Notes under the pieces: generated by a model
What the model was told of the DNA's origin: nothing
Databases searched by the model: none
Seen by the model: only the letters and a program-made list of their open reading frames with translations
Assembly (NCBI GenBank): GCA_034769895.1
Contig: CM068367.1
Coordinates: 1,316,293,046 to 1,316,357,045 of the forward strand
Length of the DNA: 64,000 bases
Source of the DNA: Magicicada septendecula
Taxonomy: Eukaryota > Arthropoda > Insecta > Hemiptera > Cicadidae
Direction: 5' to 3'
Translations under genes and position numbers: made by a program
Part shown: one piece after another, positions 36,686 to 48,289 of the stretch
Position numbering within the stretch: position 1 is the first letter of the stretch
How the letters are laid out: every line of letters starts with the position of its first letter

Positions 36686-38374
36686 TATCGGTATGGAGAA
36701 CCATACATGACTTCCATATTCTAAGATTTATATTTAAAATCATTTTCAGCCAAACAGCCAGGCTGTGTCTTACCTGCCTTTTTATTGCTGTATTAAATGA
36801 AAAATATTATATTACATTAAAATGAAAAAATTATAATTTTATTGCCTGGCAACAAAATTATTTTATTTTTAACAATTACCATTGTTTCAAAAAGTTTAAA
36901 TAAATTTTCAAGTACTTTACTCTTGTTAAAACGTAAAAGGTTGCAGGTAAACTACCCCTTCCCCTTAACCGATCTTCACCAAAATCGAAAGTCATTGAGA
37001 CCTCTACAATTCAGGGACGTATGCAAAATATTATTTGATTCTGTTTGAATTTGCGGCTGTTATCGTTTGCCATAGAAAATACGCTTGATAAAAAAACGTT
37101 GCAGGTAAACTACCCCTTCCCCTTAACCGATCTTCACCAAAAACAATAGGTCTTGAGTACTCTACAAATCAGGGCTGTATGCAAAACATTATTTGATTCT
37201 GTTTGAATTTGCGGCTGTTATCGTTTGCCATAGAAAATACCCTTGTTAAAAAAACGTTGCAGGTAAACTACCCCTTTCCCTCAGCCGATCTTCACCAAAA
37301 ATAATAGGTCTTGAGAACTCTACAATTTAGGGCTGTATGCAAATAATCTTTTGATTCTGTTTGAATTTGCGGCTGTTATCGTTTGCCACAGGAAATACCC
37401 TTGTTAAAACATAAAACGTTACAGGTAAACTACCCCTTTCCCTTAACCGATCTTCACCAAAACCAACAGATCTTGAGAACTCTACAATTCAGGGCTGTAT
37501 GCGAAACATTATTTGATTCTGTTTGAATTTGCGGCTGTTATCGTTTGCCAAACAAACAAAATTACCCTTGCTAAAAAAAAAACCGTTGCAGGTAAACTAC
37601 CCCTTTCCCTCAACCGATCTTCACCAAAAACAATACGTCGCGAGTACTCTGCAAATCAGGGCTGCATGCAAAAAATTATTTGATTCTGTTTGAATTTGCG
37701 GCAGTTGTCGTTTGCCATAGAAAATACGCATGATAAAAAACGTTGCTGGTAAACTACCCCTTCCCCTCAACTGATCTTCACCAAAAACAATAGGTCTTGA
37801 GTACTCTACAAATCAGGGCTGTATGCAGAAAATTATTTGATTCTGTTTGAATTTGCGGCTGTTATCGTTTGCCATAGAAAATACCCTTGTTAAAAAAACG
37901 TTGTAGGTAAACTACCCCTTTCCCTTAACCGATCTTCACCAAAAACAAAAGGTCTTGAGAACTCTACAATTTAGGGCTGTATGCAAATAATCTTTTCATT
38001 CTGTTTGAATTTGCGGCTGTTATCGTTTGCCATAGGAAATACCCTTGTTAAAACATAAAACGTTACAGGTAAACTACCCCTTTCCCTTAACCGATCTTCA
38101 CCAAAAACAATAGGTCTTGAGAACTCTACAATTCAGGGCTGTATGCGAAACATTATTTGATTCTGTTTGAATTTGCGGCTGTTATCGTTTGCCAAACAAA
38201 CAAAATTACCCTTGCTAAAAAAAAACCGTTGCAGGTAAACTACCCCTTTCCCTCAACTGATCTTCACCAAAAACAATAGGTCGCGAGAACTCTGCAAAAC
38301 CGGGCTGTTTGCAAAAAATTATTTGATTCTGTTTGAATTTGCGGCAGTTATCGTTTGCCATAGAAAAAAAATCT

Positions 38375-38409
<35 letters not shown>

Positions 38410-38545
38410 CACAGACACACAGACACTTTTCGGAAAACGACTTTTTTTCATGTTTTGAGTGTAGTAGAATCAGAATCTGCAATAATCTCGAACACGATTT
38501 TTTTTGCCATCACCATACTTCCATTCCTTAAGGAATATGGAAGTA
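36686..38545 (+). mobile_element. HINE-like C-type element inserted in an A-type array
   Basis: A complete 1.86-kb copy. The interrupted repeat resumes after the hairpin as ATTACCCTTGATAAAACA, matching the uninterrupted arrangement near 20622-20815. No target duplication is visible in the A-run. Confidence 0.7.
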
Positions 38546-38732
38546 AAAATTACCCTTGATAAAACATAAAATGTTGCTGGTAAACAACCCTATTCCCTTA
38601 ACCGATCTTCACCAAAACCAACAGGTCTTGAGAACTTTACATTTCAGGGCTGTATGCAAAATATTATAAGATTGTGTTTGAATTTGCGGCTGTTATCGTT
38701 TGCCATATAAAATACCCTTGATAAAACAAAAA

Positions 38733-39778
38733 TATCGGTATGGAGAACCATACATGACTTCCATATTCTAAGATTTATATTTAAAATCATTTTCACCCAA
38801 ACAGCCAGGCTGTGTCTTACCTGCCTTTTTATTTGCTGTATTAAATGAAAAATATTATATTACATTAAAATGAAAAAATTATAATTTTATTGCCTGGCAA
38901 CAAAATTATTTTATTTTTAACAATTACCATTGTTTCAAAAAGTTTAAATAAATTTTCAAGTACTTTACTCTTGTTAAAACGTAAAAGGTTGCAGGTAAAC
39001 TACCCCTTCCCCTTAACCGATCTTCACCAAAATCGAAAGTCATTGAGACCTCTACAATTCAGGGACGTATGCAAAAAATTATTTGATTCTGTTTGAATTT
39101 GCGGCTGTTATCGTTTGCCATAGAAAATACGATTGATAAAAAAACGTTGCTAGTAAACTACCCCTTTCCCTCAACCGATCTTCACCAAAAACAATAGGTC
39201 TTGAGTACTCTACAAATCAGGGCTGTATGCAAAACATTATTTGATTCTGTTTGAATTTGCGGCTGTTATCGTTTGCCATAGAAAATACCCTTGTTAAAAA
39301 AACGTTGCGGGTAAACTACCCCTTTCCCTCAACCGATCTTCACCAAAAACAATAGGTCTTGAGAACTCTACAATTTAGGGCTGTATGCAAATAATCTTTT
39401 GATTCTGTTTGAATTTGCGGCTGTTATCGTTTGCCATAGAAAATACCCTTGTTAAAACATAAAACGTTACAGGTAAACTACCCCTTTCCCTTAACCGATC
39501 TTCACCAAAATCAACAGATCTTGAGAACTCTACAATTCAGGGCCGTATGCGAAACATTATTTGATTCTGTTTGAATTTGCGGCTGTTATCGTTTGCCAAA
39601 CAAACAAAATTACCCTTGCTAAAAAAAAACCGTTGCAGGTAAACTACCCCTTTCCCTTAACCGATCTTCACCAAAAACAATAGGTCGCGAGTACTCTGTA
39701 AATCAGGGCTGCATGCAAAAAATTATTTGATTCTGTTTGAATTTGCGGCAGTTATCGTTTGCCATAGAAAAAAAATCT

Positions 39779-39817
<39 letters not shown>

Positions 39818-39948
39818 CACACACAGACACTTTTCGGAAAACGACTTTTTTTCATGTTTTGAGTGTAGTAGAATCAGAATCTGCAATAATCTCGAACACG
39901 ATTTTTTTTGCCATCACCATACTTCCATTCCTTAAGGAATATGGAAGT
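38733..39948 (+). mobile_element. HINE-like C-type element
   Basis: A complete 1.2-kb copy with a long CAGA run (39779-39818) and a canonical hairpin. The sequence after the hairpin (AAACATTATTTGATTCTG) starts mid-repeat and does not restore the interrupted unit, so this insertion was followed by a deletion or exchange. Confidence 0.65.
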
Positions 39949-41436
39949 TAAACATTATTTGATTCTGTTTGAATTTGCGGCTGTTATCGTTTGCCAAACA
40001 AACAAAATTACCCTTGCTAAAAAAAAACCGTTGCAGGTAAACTACCCCTTTTCCTTAACCGATCTTCACCAAAAACAATAGGTCTTTAGTACTCAACAAA
40101 ACAGAGCTGTATGCAAAAACGTATTTGATTCTGTTTGAATTTGCGGCTCTTATCGTTTGCCATAGAAAATACCCTTTTAAAACATAAAACGTTGCAGTTA
40201 AACTACCCCTTTCCCTTAACCGATCTTCACCAACACCAATAGGTATTGAGAACTCTACAATACAGGGCTGTATGCAAAACATCATTTGATTCTGTTTGAA
40301 TTTGCGGCTGTTATCGTTTACCATAGAAAAACATTACCCTTGATAAAAAACCGTTGCAGGTAAACTACCCCTTTCCCTTAACCGATCTTTACCAAAAACG
40401 ACAGGTCTTGAGAACTCTACAATTTATGGTTGTATGCAAAATATTATATGATTTTGTGTGAATTTGCGGCTGTTATCGTTTGTCATACAAAATACCCTTG
40501 ATAAAACAAAAAACGTGGCAGGTAAACTACCCCTTCCCTTAAACGATCTTCACCAAAAACAATAGGTCTTTAGTACTCAAGAAATCAGGGCTGTATGCAA
40601 AAACGTATTTGATTCTGTTTGAATTTGCGGCTCTTATCGTTTGCCATAGAAAATACCCTTTTAAAACATAAAACGTTGCAGGTAAACTACCCCTTTCCCT
40701 TAACCAATCTTCACCAAAAACAAAAGGTCTTGAGAACTCTACAATTCAGGGCAGTATGCGTAACATTATTTGATTATGTTTGAATTTGCGGCTGTTATAG
40801 TTTGCCATAGAAAATACCCTTGTTAAAACATAAAACGGTGCCGGTAAACTACCCCTTTCCCTTAACCGATCTTTACCAAAATTAACAGATCGTGAGAACT
40901 CTACAATTCAGGGCTGTATGCGAAACATTATTTGATTCTGTTTGAATTTGCGGCTGTTATAGTTTGCCAAACAAACAAAATTACCTTGATAAAAAAACCG
41001 TTGCAGGTAAACTACCCCTTTCCCTCAACCGATCTTCACCAAAAACAATAGGTCGTGAGTACTCTACAAATCAGGGCTGTATGCAAAAAATTATTTGATT
41101 TGTTTGAATTTGCGGCTGTTATCGTTTGCCATAGAAAAAAATCTACAGACACACACAGACAGACAGACACACACACAGACACTTTTCGAAAAACGACTTT
41201 TTTCATGTTTTGAGTGTAGTACAATCAGAATCTGCAATAATCTCGAACACGTTTTTTTTTTGCCATCACCATACTTCCATTTCCTTAAGGAACATGGAAG
41301 ACACACACACAGACACTTTTCGAAAAACGACTTTTTTCATGTTTTGAGTGTAGTACAATCAGAATCTGCAATAATCTCGAACACGTTTTTTTTTTGCCAT
41401 CACCATACTTCCATTTCCTTAAGGAACATGGAAGTA
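39949..41436 (+). repeat. Terminal A-type repeats and duplicated 3' block
   Basis: Seven ~160-bp repeats of the A-type background are followed by a microsatellite and a 3' block ending at 41300. The last ~136 bp (microsatellite tail, GACTTTTTTCATGTTTTGAG block, hairpin) are then duplicated in tandem at 41301-41436. Both hairpins are A type (TTTCCTTAAGGAACATGG), as at the left edge of the complex. Confidence 0.8.
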
Positions 41437-42068
41437 AAAACTGTACACGCTCTTGCCGCGGTGTACATGGTAAGGCAAGTGTGCACCAACTGTGACGCGC
41501 TTTGTATATGGGTTATGGGGAAATACAATGGAGTAGTGTTCTGGCTGGCTAGACTAGGTTGTTCATATTGCAGCAGTATAGGCTTGCTTGGTGTTATTAG
41601 GGACTGCAAACTCCGCTTGTATCTCACGGAGCCACCAGTCTGTTTGCTGAGAACGAAGGTAGCCGAATTTGTCCGAGCGGTTTCACAATCGTCAGTCTGC
41701 AGACTCAAGTGTAAATAACATGTGGCGCGCCGGGTTGGAAGTTCGTTGTTAGCGTCAGTTAAGTGTCAGTCCAGTTCACCGTTAAATGTAAATAATAGTA
41801 CATATATAAAGTATTAAACTTGCGTCTGTGTATGAGCCATAAGTGTTGCGGAGCCTGTAATCTGGCGGCATGGTGGGGCGGAGAGCGCGAGAGTATGCGA
41901 TGTGTTTCATTGCTCGACATAACTTCAGTAACAGCTGATCTGATTTTTAAAATCCTGTGTTTTATTGCAAGTCCTGTCACTCTGGGCTCCAGCACATTTT
42001 CGCTCCATCTAGGCCAAGCGTCTAGTTTTAAATTTTAAGTAACGGCCATAACCTAAGGGGCCGTTACA
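41437..42068 (+). repeat. LTR-like terminal piece
   Basis: It ends GGGGCCGTTACA directly against hAT coding sequence and contains the hairpin GTAACGGCC...GGCCGTTAC (42042-42067). Its last ~105 bp (from GCAAGTCCTGTCACT) resemble 59644-59787, which also ends in a hairpin and GGGGTTACA. A TATA-like ATATATAAAGTA lies near 41801. The 5' boundary is not determined. It may be the 3' LTR of the gypsy fragment at 12157; this is inference. Confidence 0.45.
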
Positions 42069-42841
42069 ATTATTTAGTTTAGAAAGTTCAGGTAATTTCC
42101 ATAAGAACCCAAACTTGTCATGTATACCACTGTAAATTGATTTTCTTCTGTTCAAATTAGGCAGAAGCGAATCTAAGGCAACGTAGTAGTTTTAAACAAT
42201 GAAAGATTGCCTCCCATCATTCCCATCTAAAGCGGCAGCAGCAGCAGCTGATGAAGACATCAGTGTCTTCAGATGTTTCATCAAAGTGCGCTTTTCGTTT
42301 TTTTTTCTTGTTACATCTTTTTTGTAGACATTTGATTTGCACATTTCCTTTGTCTCGTTTTCCAATCTCTCAAATTCTCTCTCGTCCCGAAGCGTGGAAA
42401 CAAGTGATTGCAAGTAGCTATATAAGCCGATCACACTATCCATGTTAACACTCTGCCCTTGAAGCTTCTCACTGATATCGAGAAACTTTTCCAGAAGGCG
42501 ATGCCACAAACAAATCATGATTGTTATCTCCAGGCTTTTTAGTTTTTCTGTCAAATTCCTTGCTTTATACTGCACATCTTTTGTCTGGTTGTTATCCGTA
42601 CTAATATCTTCCAATGAGAAAATAATTTCATTGTATGATTTGTAAAGGGCTTTACTTGCATCTGCACGTGCACTCCAGCGAGTTTTAGACAACGTTTTTA
42701 GCACAAGAGAGTCCTTTTTCAAGTGAGACAACAATATCTCCCATCTGCTTGTAGAAGAGGAAAAGAAATTGTAAAGCTGCTGTTCAAGAGAAAAAAAGCA
42801 ACTGAATAATCACTGCTGTTCGCTGCTGCAGAGCCTTACAA
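42069..42841 (-). pseudogene. hAT transposase, middle piece
   Basis: The minus strand encodes LYNFFSSSTSRWEILLSHLK and LSKTRWSARADA, both landmarks of ZMYM1-like hAT transposases. A coil-rich ~180-codon frame ends at a stop near 42192, and the frame-shifted continuation reads YYVALDSLLPNLNRRKS then KFGFLWKLPELS. Frameshifts lie in a T-run near 42790 and near 42190. It ends abruptly at the LTR-like terminus at 42068. The next residues of the protein are at 12160. Confidence 0.8.
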
Positions 42842-44516
42842 CGTAACCCTATATGTTACGCTACCTTAGATATTAGTTTATAGACATAATTCATAATACA
42901 TCATGTGTTTGGCAAGTAAGAATTGCTAAATTGTAATGTAATCATATTAATAACGATACAGATGAACGTCTCCTAGTTGTATAAAAATTTAATATTATAC
43001 AGGCGACAGTAAGGCGCCAGACGTTTTGAAAATGTATTGTCAGAAAACAACTTTCTAGTCATAAAGATATAGAATGCTTTGTTTGCTCATAGTAACAAAA
43101 AATACAGAGTACCGTTAGCAGGGTGGTAAAAACAACCTTGGATTTACAAAAGAAATAGGCGGCGAAAGCGGTTTGAACAAGAGAAAGTCAGCGTCATTTT
43201 GACAAGTTAACGTACACGCGGGAAGAGCTCGCATGCCCAATGTTATAGCCAACCAAAAATAGCGTCACTTGGAAGCGCGAACTATTATCAGCTGCTGAAT
43301 GGGTGAATTCGAATTTACCGGCAAATATTTGAACAGATAGCCAATTGGGGTATTTTTTAGTTTGACAGTGGGGAGCGTAGTGCGATCAACCATATATAAA
43401 TATTACCCTCGTAGGAACGCTAAGGAGTCTTGTTTTGCGTCTTAGAGTATTAATCTGGAGTGTCAGTCTCGGAGTCTTAGAGTCTTAGATATCAATCAGA
43501 GGAGTTTAGTTGAATCAGTCGAAGGAGTAATATATCAGTTTTTATTGTGACGATATTCTTGTTTAAGTAGACATGAAAGAATTAATAAATCAAGTTATTA
43601 TTCAATAATTATATATCTACAAACCAACCGGAAATTGTTCAAGCTAATACGAAGAAACAAGCGGTTCGCGAGTGACTAAACTTAATTTAGTGCGACGTCA
43701 AGAGAGAAGAAGTATATTTACTATGTGCGCGTAATCTGAATTAAGTAAAGGCAGAAGTATACTTTATTATGTGCGCGTAATACGGAGTATATAGCCGAAT
43801 TTAAGGTCGCAGTGCGCGAGCGTCAGTTGTTATCGCGTACGAGTGAAATCAAAGGCAGAGCAAGTAGTGATAAAGAGTGATATGTGGGAAGTGAGATACG
43901 AAGAATGCAGGAAATGGATAATCAAAAAATCAAGTAACAAATTTAAATTCAATTGATTACTAAAGTAGATCCAATGTAATATAGTCGTCTATCCATGGTT
44001 CGCCCGTTCATTCTGAAAGAATTCACGAGTATGTTGAGATGCTAATGGTATTCTATATCTTATGACATGGAAAGAAATAATTATTAAATATATATGTACT
44101 TTGTATATATTAATTCATAATTGTGAGAGGAGATAATCATTCAACACATATATGTAATCTGGTATGTTAAATCGTAAATGTATTGCTCAATGAATAATAG
44201 TTGAAAAGATTCAATTTGTCTAGATTACCCTAATGTTGAACAATGATAAATTTATAAATGCTTTAATACTTTGTTTCATAAATACGATATATTTAATTGT
44301 AGTAGATGATTTAAGGAGTTATTTCTTTTGTAGAAAATGCGTAATGAATGATGATGTTGTTTAATGTATAAATTTTGAATATTATGTTTCTATGCCTAGT
44401 GCTAAAATTGATGTATCAATATCTCTTGTTTGAGTAAATGTAATACAAATACAAATAAGTAATTAGCATCCCAACAGAAGCGTTATTATTTTAATAACCC
44501 CTGAGATCTTAAATAG
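42842..44516. other. Insertion in the hAT element, possibly LTR-derived
   Basis: Non-coding. A TATA box with downstream start-like sequence (ATATATAAATATT near 43392) and an AATAAA (near 43585) could belong to an LTR running from TGTTACGCTACC (about 42854) to ATATATCTACA (about 43622), but no second LTR or target duplication was found. A ~35-bp direct repeat with ATGTGCGCGTAAT lies at about 43709-43790. Confidence 0.25.
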
Positions 44517-44519
44517 CCT

Positions 44520-46276
44520 ACTACTGTCTGGCCGCAATTCGATGATCGAACATTGTGTAAGGTGGGAGAAGCATGGCCGGGTACTACGATAGGCTAAGTG
44601 GGGGTTTATCTCTAAGATGAGAACATTACCTCGTCTCACTAGTCCCCCCCCCCCCACCATTTAGCTCGTCTCTTGCTCTCTTAACGCATTCACCCATTCC
44701 TAACAAAATCGTATTACCATGTAATTTAGAAGCAAATACTGTGGAACTTGTTCATAACGAACGCGTAAATTTCTTCCTTGTAACCGATATTCGTTTCCCC
44801 GCGAAATACGGAAAATTTTCCCATAAAGAAATATGCTTCATATTGTAAAAAGATAATTTAAAAAAAAAAGTGATGAATTACAGAATTTAATTTCAAAAAA
44901 TAAATTAACTAAGCAAATGCATAAACTACAAAATTTAATCATGTAAATTAACATTTATGTTTAGGCTATACACTAAAATAATTAAGTTACCTGTAATTCA
45001 CTACAGTTCACTGTAGTGCACAGAAGCTCGAGTAAATTTAAATCTAATGTTATAATTCAAATGGCGATAAACAGTATTTCTTAGACACTGTTGAATTAGA
45101 AGTATCGCTTCCTAAATCCCGAGTTAATCGTACTTTTTCATAAATCGTTAAGATTTAACGTTTGATGCCTGATATTTTATGAATTTTAAATACAGTAGAC
45201 TGCACACTAACAGACAGACGGCAGATTCAAACTAAATGTAAGTGAAAGTAACACTTTAAAAAAGTTTAAAATAAACTTAATAAGGTCTAAGAATACAGTA
45301 CCTATTCTTAGGCCTACGCGGCAAAACAACAAAAGATATACAGGTAACGAGTAGCAACCATTTAAGAAATGGAAAATTCCGAAAAACACGACATGTCAAT
45401 CATTCCATGTGAAATGTGTTGTTTTACAATACAATGTACAGTATGGTATACTGTATGTACATTACAAAAGATTTTGCTTATTTCTGGAATACATTCGTAG
45501 AAGGATAATTAGTGTAGGCTAAAAGAGTACTTTCATTATCAGTTTGTATAAGAAAACGTTCCATATCTGAAATAATTTGGTCGACAGAACCAAAGTTGAA
45601 TCTATAAAACAAAAGCAAGATAATTATTGAATTATCTAACTGCAATGTTATACGGAGACAGTCTGGCAACAGGAAGTCAGATAACACACAAACATTGCAC
45701 ACAGATAAGCGTAGTCAGGTGTTAAATTGCAAAGCCACCAGCTATCATTAGAGTGACTAAAAAACTTGGCATATCCCTTTGTATTATTATTTGTTACAAT
45801 TATTATTTCGGTACGCGTATTCACAGCTAAACTAAGTCGATCGTGTTTTCATATAGCAAACATTACGTTTAAGTTCACTTTATGTACTTGTGTATTTAGT
45901 TTTAATGTGCTAAATACATAAATTTATTATTGGATAAATAATAATAATTTAGTTTTCGTACATAATAAAATTTGCTATTTCTTTAACTTTCAACACAGCT
46001 TGTTCTCACATACTTTTAATCGTCTTTTTTTTGTTGAATACAAAAATTATTTATGTGGGATACATTTATAGGGGAAGTTATTAATACACACTTGAACACT
46101 TGAAACTACGGCTTTTGTAGAAGTCAGTTTGCTGACGCTAAGTAGAGGGGAACTGTGCTCTTACTGGCGTAGGCAAACCAAACGGCTAGTATACATATTT
46201 CACCGTACCTCGCTTACAAGCGGCCGCGTGGTGGGGGAGAGGAGCCTCGATCATCCAGTCGTGGCCAGACAGTAGT
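44520..46276. mobile_element. Possible element with ~30-bp inverted ends
   Basis: ACTACTGTCTGGCC at the left is mirrored by GGCCAGACAGTAGT at the right, with a further match over GATGATCGA. No coding sequence was recognised and the target duplication is unclear. It fills the right part of the second gap in the split hAT element. Confidence 0.4.
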
Positions 46277-46279
46277 TGT

Positions 46280-46740
46280 AAAGAGGGGCCTGCACAAGGG
46301 ACATAGGTCGCCAAAGGATTCAATTAAATAATTCTTGTTTGTAAACCTTGTAGCAACCCGATATGTTACTGGCATTGTCGTAACTTTGCCCCCTATAGTT
46401 GTTCAAATCAAGACCCGAAGATTCAATAAGGCATAGATAACGTGGTCGGAAATTCCATGAAAGTCGGGCGGCGGCATAGTTCTATGAGCGCCGGCCGCCG
46501 ATGACTCATAATCGGAGTAAACAGTTTGGAAAGCACTTCTATCATTTATGTACAGTTTTACCATGATTTCTCGCAAACAGGCGCCTGTGTTCAAAATGAA
46601 CTCAGGTTTTATCCATGTAATTTATTACCAATTTTACATTTAGCTGTAAAATTTTATTACTTTTTAGCTAAACTTTTGCGCCCCCCAAAGTGCCGCGCCC
46701 TAGGCTACAGCCTAGTCAGCCTAATGGTTAATCCGCCCCT
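46280..46740 (-). pseudogene. hAT 5' end and N-proximal transposase piece
   Basis: From the terminus CAGGGGCGGATTAACC at 46740 the minus strand passes a non-coding leader. It then reads, in shifted frames, FHGISDHVIYALLNL, a degenerate RGQSYDNASN region (the hallmark ZMYM1-like hAT motif) and NPLATYVPCAG. It stops near 46280 where the protein would continue at 42841. Several frameshifts and stops are present, and the zinc-finger region is missing. Confidence 0.7.
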
Positions 46741-46748
46741 GGTTGTGG
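46741..46748. other. Right target duplication of the split hAT element
   Basis: GTTGTGGT, identical to 11345-11352. It is followed by TCAGAACTG, which continues the second copy of the ~200-bp tandem unit. Confidence 0.8.
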
Positions 46749-46850
46749 TTCAGAACTGTAATAATAATATCGAATAAGAGATACTGGGTAAATACGAATG
46801 AAATTGTCAAAGTGGTTGAAGCAACTTGTTATGTGTCGCTATGTTCTGAC

Positions 46851-47396
46851 TAGAGGTGGGCCGATATACCTAGTATAATAGGTACTTTGAAATGATATTT
46901 TTGTGGAACGGATATGACAGTGACTGAGAAGTTGAAATACCTACTTCGATTCAACCCCCCTACGCAACTGACGAGTAAACAAGTACACAAGTAAGAAGTG
47001 AACGAGTACTACGAGTACTATTATAGGAGTATTACGGGTAGACAAGTAAACGAGTACTACAAGTATTAGGAGTAGGCCTGTTACGATAATAATATTAAAT
47101 CTATGTCAGTTTGTTTACTCCTAGTGAAAACTTATATTAGTATTCCCAAAGGGAGGTAGACCTATAAATTATCTTGTTTCTTATTTTCTTTTAAACATTA
47201 ACAGCTTAATAAAGTCACAGCGTGAAGTAACACTGTTTCTACTTTTAGTTTCAATTTATTTCTTATGACAAATTATATAAAACAGGTATTTGTATAATAA
47301 GTACTGTATATAATAACAGGTATTTGTATGTGTTATTTTTTGGGAACGGTATCGTCCGTGCCTGTTATTTTCAAATACTAATTTAGCACACCTCTA
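46851..47396. mobile_element. hAT MITE with GTTCTGAC duplication
   Basis: 546 bp with ends TAGAGGTGGGC...CACACCTCTA and a perfect 8-bp duplication GTTCTGAC (46843-46850 and 47397-47404). Removing it restores the tandem-unit sequence CTGACTGTAAAAG, as in the uninterrupted copy near 11250. Internally AT-rich with repeated ACGAGTACTA motifs; no coding sequence. Confidence 0.85.
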
Positions 47397-47450
47397 GTTC
47401 TGACTGTAAAAGTATTGTTATTGTCGTGCACAAGTATAAATTCCGCCTAA

Positions 47451-48268
47451 TCTATATACATAAAACTCAAAGTCTGAGGATTTATGTGTACTGAATACAA
47501 ATCCATACCGTTACACCGATTGCCACCAAATGTTTGCACAGGTAGCCTTTGACACAAGGCGAAAAACACTGTCTAACTTAGAATTTGATATTTTGCCCCG
47601 TTTGCACGATTTAGGCCCTTTCGTTGACGCTTATAAAGATGTCAACAACACCATGGAGACCAGAATTAATCACCATAGTAACAAGTAAATGATAGTTAGC
47701 GGCATCGGAACTGTACACTTATCCATTCCTGCAGTACATTTTCAATGTTTTATATAATATGCGATTGTATCGATATATTACGACGTGGAAAAGGAGAAAT
47801 GTACTAATTGTAAATTGTCCTATTCTTAATCTAAGGCGAAAATACGTGTTGTTTTCATTTGTGAGGTTAGGTGACAACGGTTTTTGGTTTTAGTTTACTG
47901 ATGAAATAAATAAAAGCCATGGTTGAGGAAAACATAACGTCTAATGCGTTATACAATGCTTCTAACACAGTAACACTTAATATAAAGAATTTAATAACGT
48001 TTTTTATTTAATAGGTACTTTATAAATATCTCCAAAGGCTTTATAAACGGGTACTTTTAAATCCCCAAAGGCTGTTGCACCAACATAATAATTTACTACA
48101 AGTTAAATAGTACAAGTGTTGAAAACAGCTTTGGAGAGAATTTGACTAATGGGTACAAAATTGTTATACGAGCTGACAGAACGCCATATAGACTTAGACA
48201 ACAAAAATTATATTAAAATACTTATTAAAACTCAAATATTCGCGTGCGAAGCCGCGGGTAACAGCTAG
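47451..48268 (+). mobile_element. Non-autonomous Helitron
   Basis: 818 bp beginning TCTATATACATAAAACTC and ending AACAGCTAG, inserted between A and T without duplication. A TTCGC-GT-GCGAA hairpin lies near 48239-48250, about 15 bp before the CTAG end. Removing it restores TAAACATAATAAAA, as in the reference tandem unit. No Rep or helicase is encoded. Confidence 0.85.
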
Positions 48269-48289
48269 TAAACATAATAAAAAACCTTC

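Larger units (their letters stand above)
16659..41436. mobile_element. 24.8-kb nested complex of HINE/DINE-1-like elements
   Basis: The interval is built almost entirely from four modules. (1) A 5' block starts TATCGGTATGGAGAACCATA; starts are at 16662, 19832, 22405, 23686, 26667, 27625, 28502, 30203, 33423, 34813, 36686 and 38733, with one reversed at 33209-33214. (2) Tandem ~160-bp repeats contain GGTAAACTACCCC, CCGATCTTCACC and GATTCTGTTTGAATTTGCGG. (3) A CAGA/CA microsatellite follows. (4) A 3' block contains GACTTTTTTTCATGTTTTGAG and ends in a 40-bp hairpin segment. This architecture (5' block, internal tandem repeats, microsatellite, terminal hairpin, A/T-rich target with no duplication) matches Helentron-associated DINE-1/HINE elements. 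No Rep/helicase is encoded here, so family membership is inference. Confidence 0.75.
11353..46740 (-). mobile_element. ZMYM1-like hAT element split by ~33 kb of later insertions
   Basis: The two ends are mirrored (CAGGGCCAGATTAAGG near 11353; reverse complement CAGGGGCGGATTAACC at 46740, both followed inward by a GGCGC/CCTAGGC block) and carry the same 8-bp duplication. Three minus-strand transposase pieces lie inside in the correct order: an N-proximal part (46280-46600), a middle part (42069-42841) and the C-terminal dimerisation part (11738-12160). The remaining sequence consists of younger insertions. About 2 kb of hAT sequence survives and the zinc-finger N-terminal half appears deleted. 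The join across 35 kb is inference, resting on the duplication, the termini, protein collinearity and the flanking tandem unit. Confidence 0.78.

Noticed and set aside
17752..41130. CRISPR-like array of regularly spaced repeats
   Set aside because: The unit is ~160 bp with no repeat/spacer distinction and the context is eukaryotic transposons; this is satellite-like tandem repetition.
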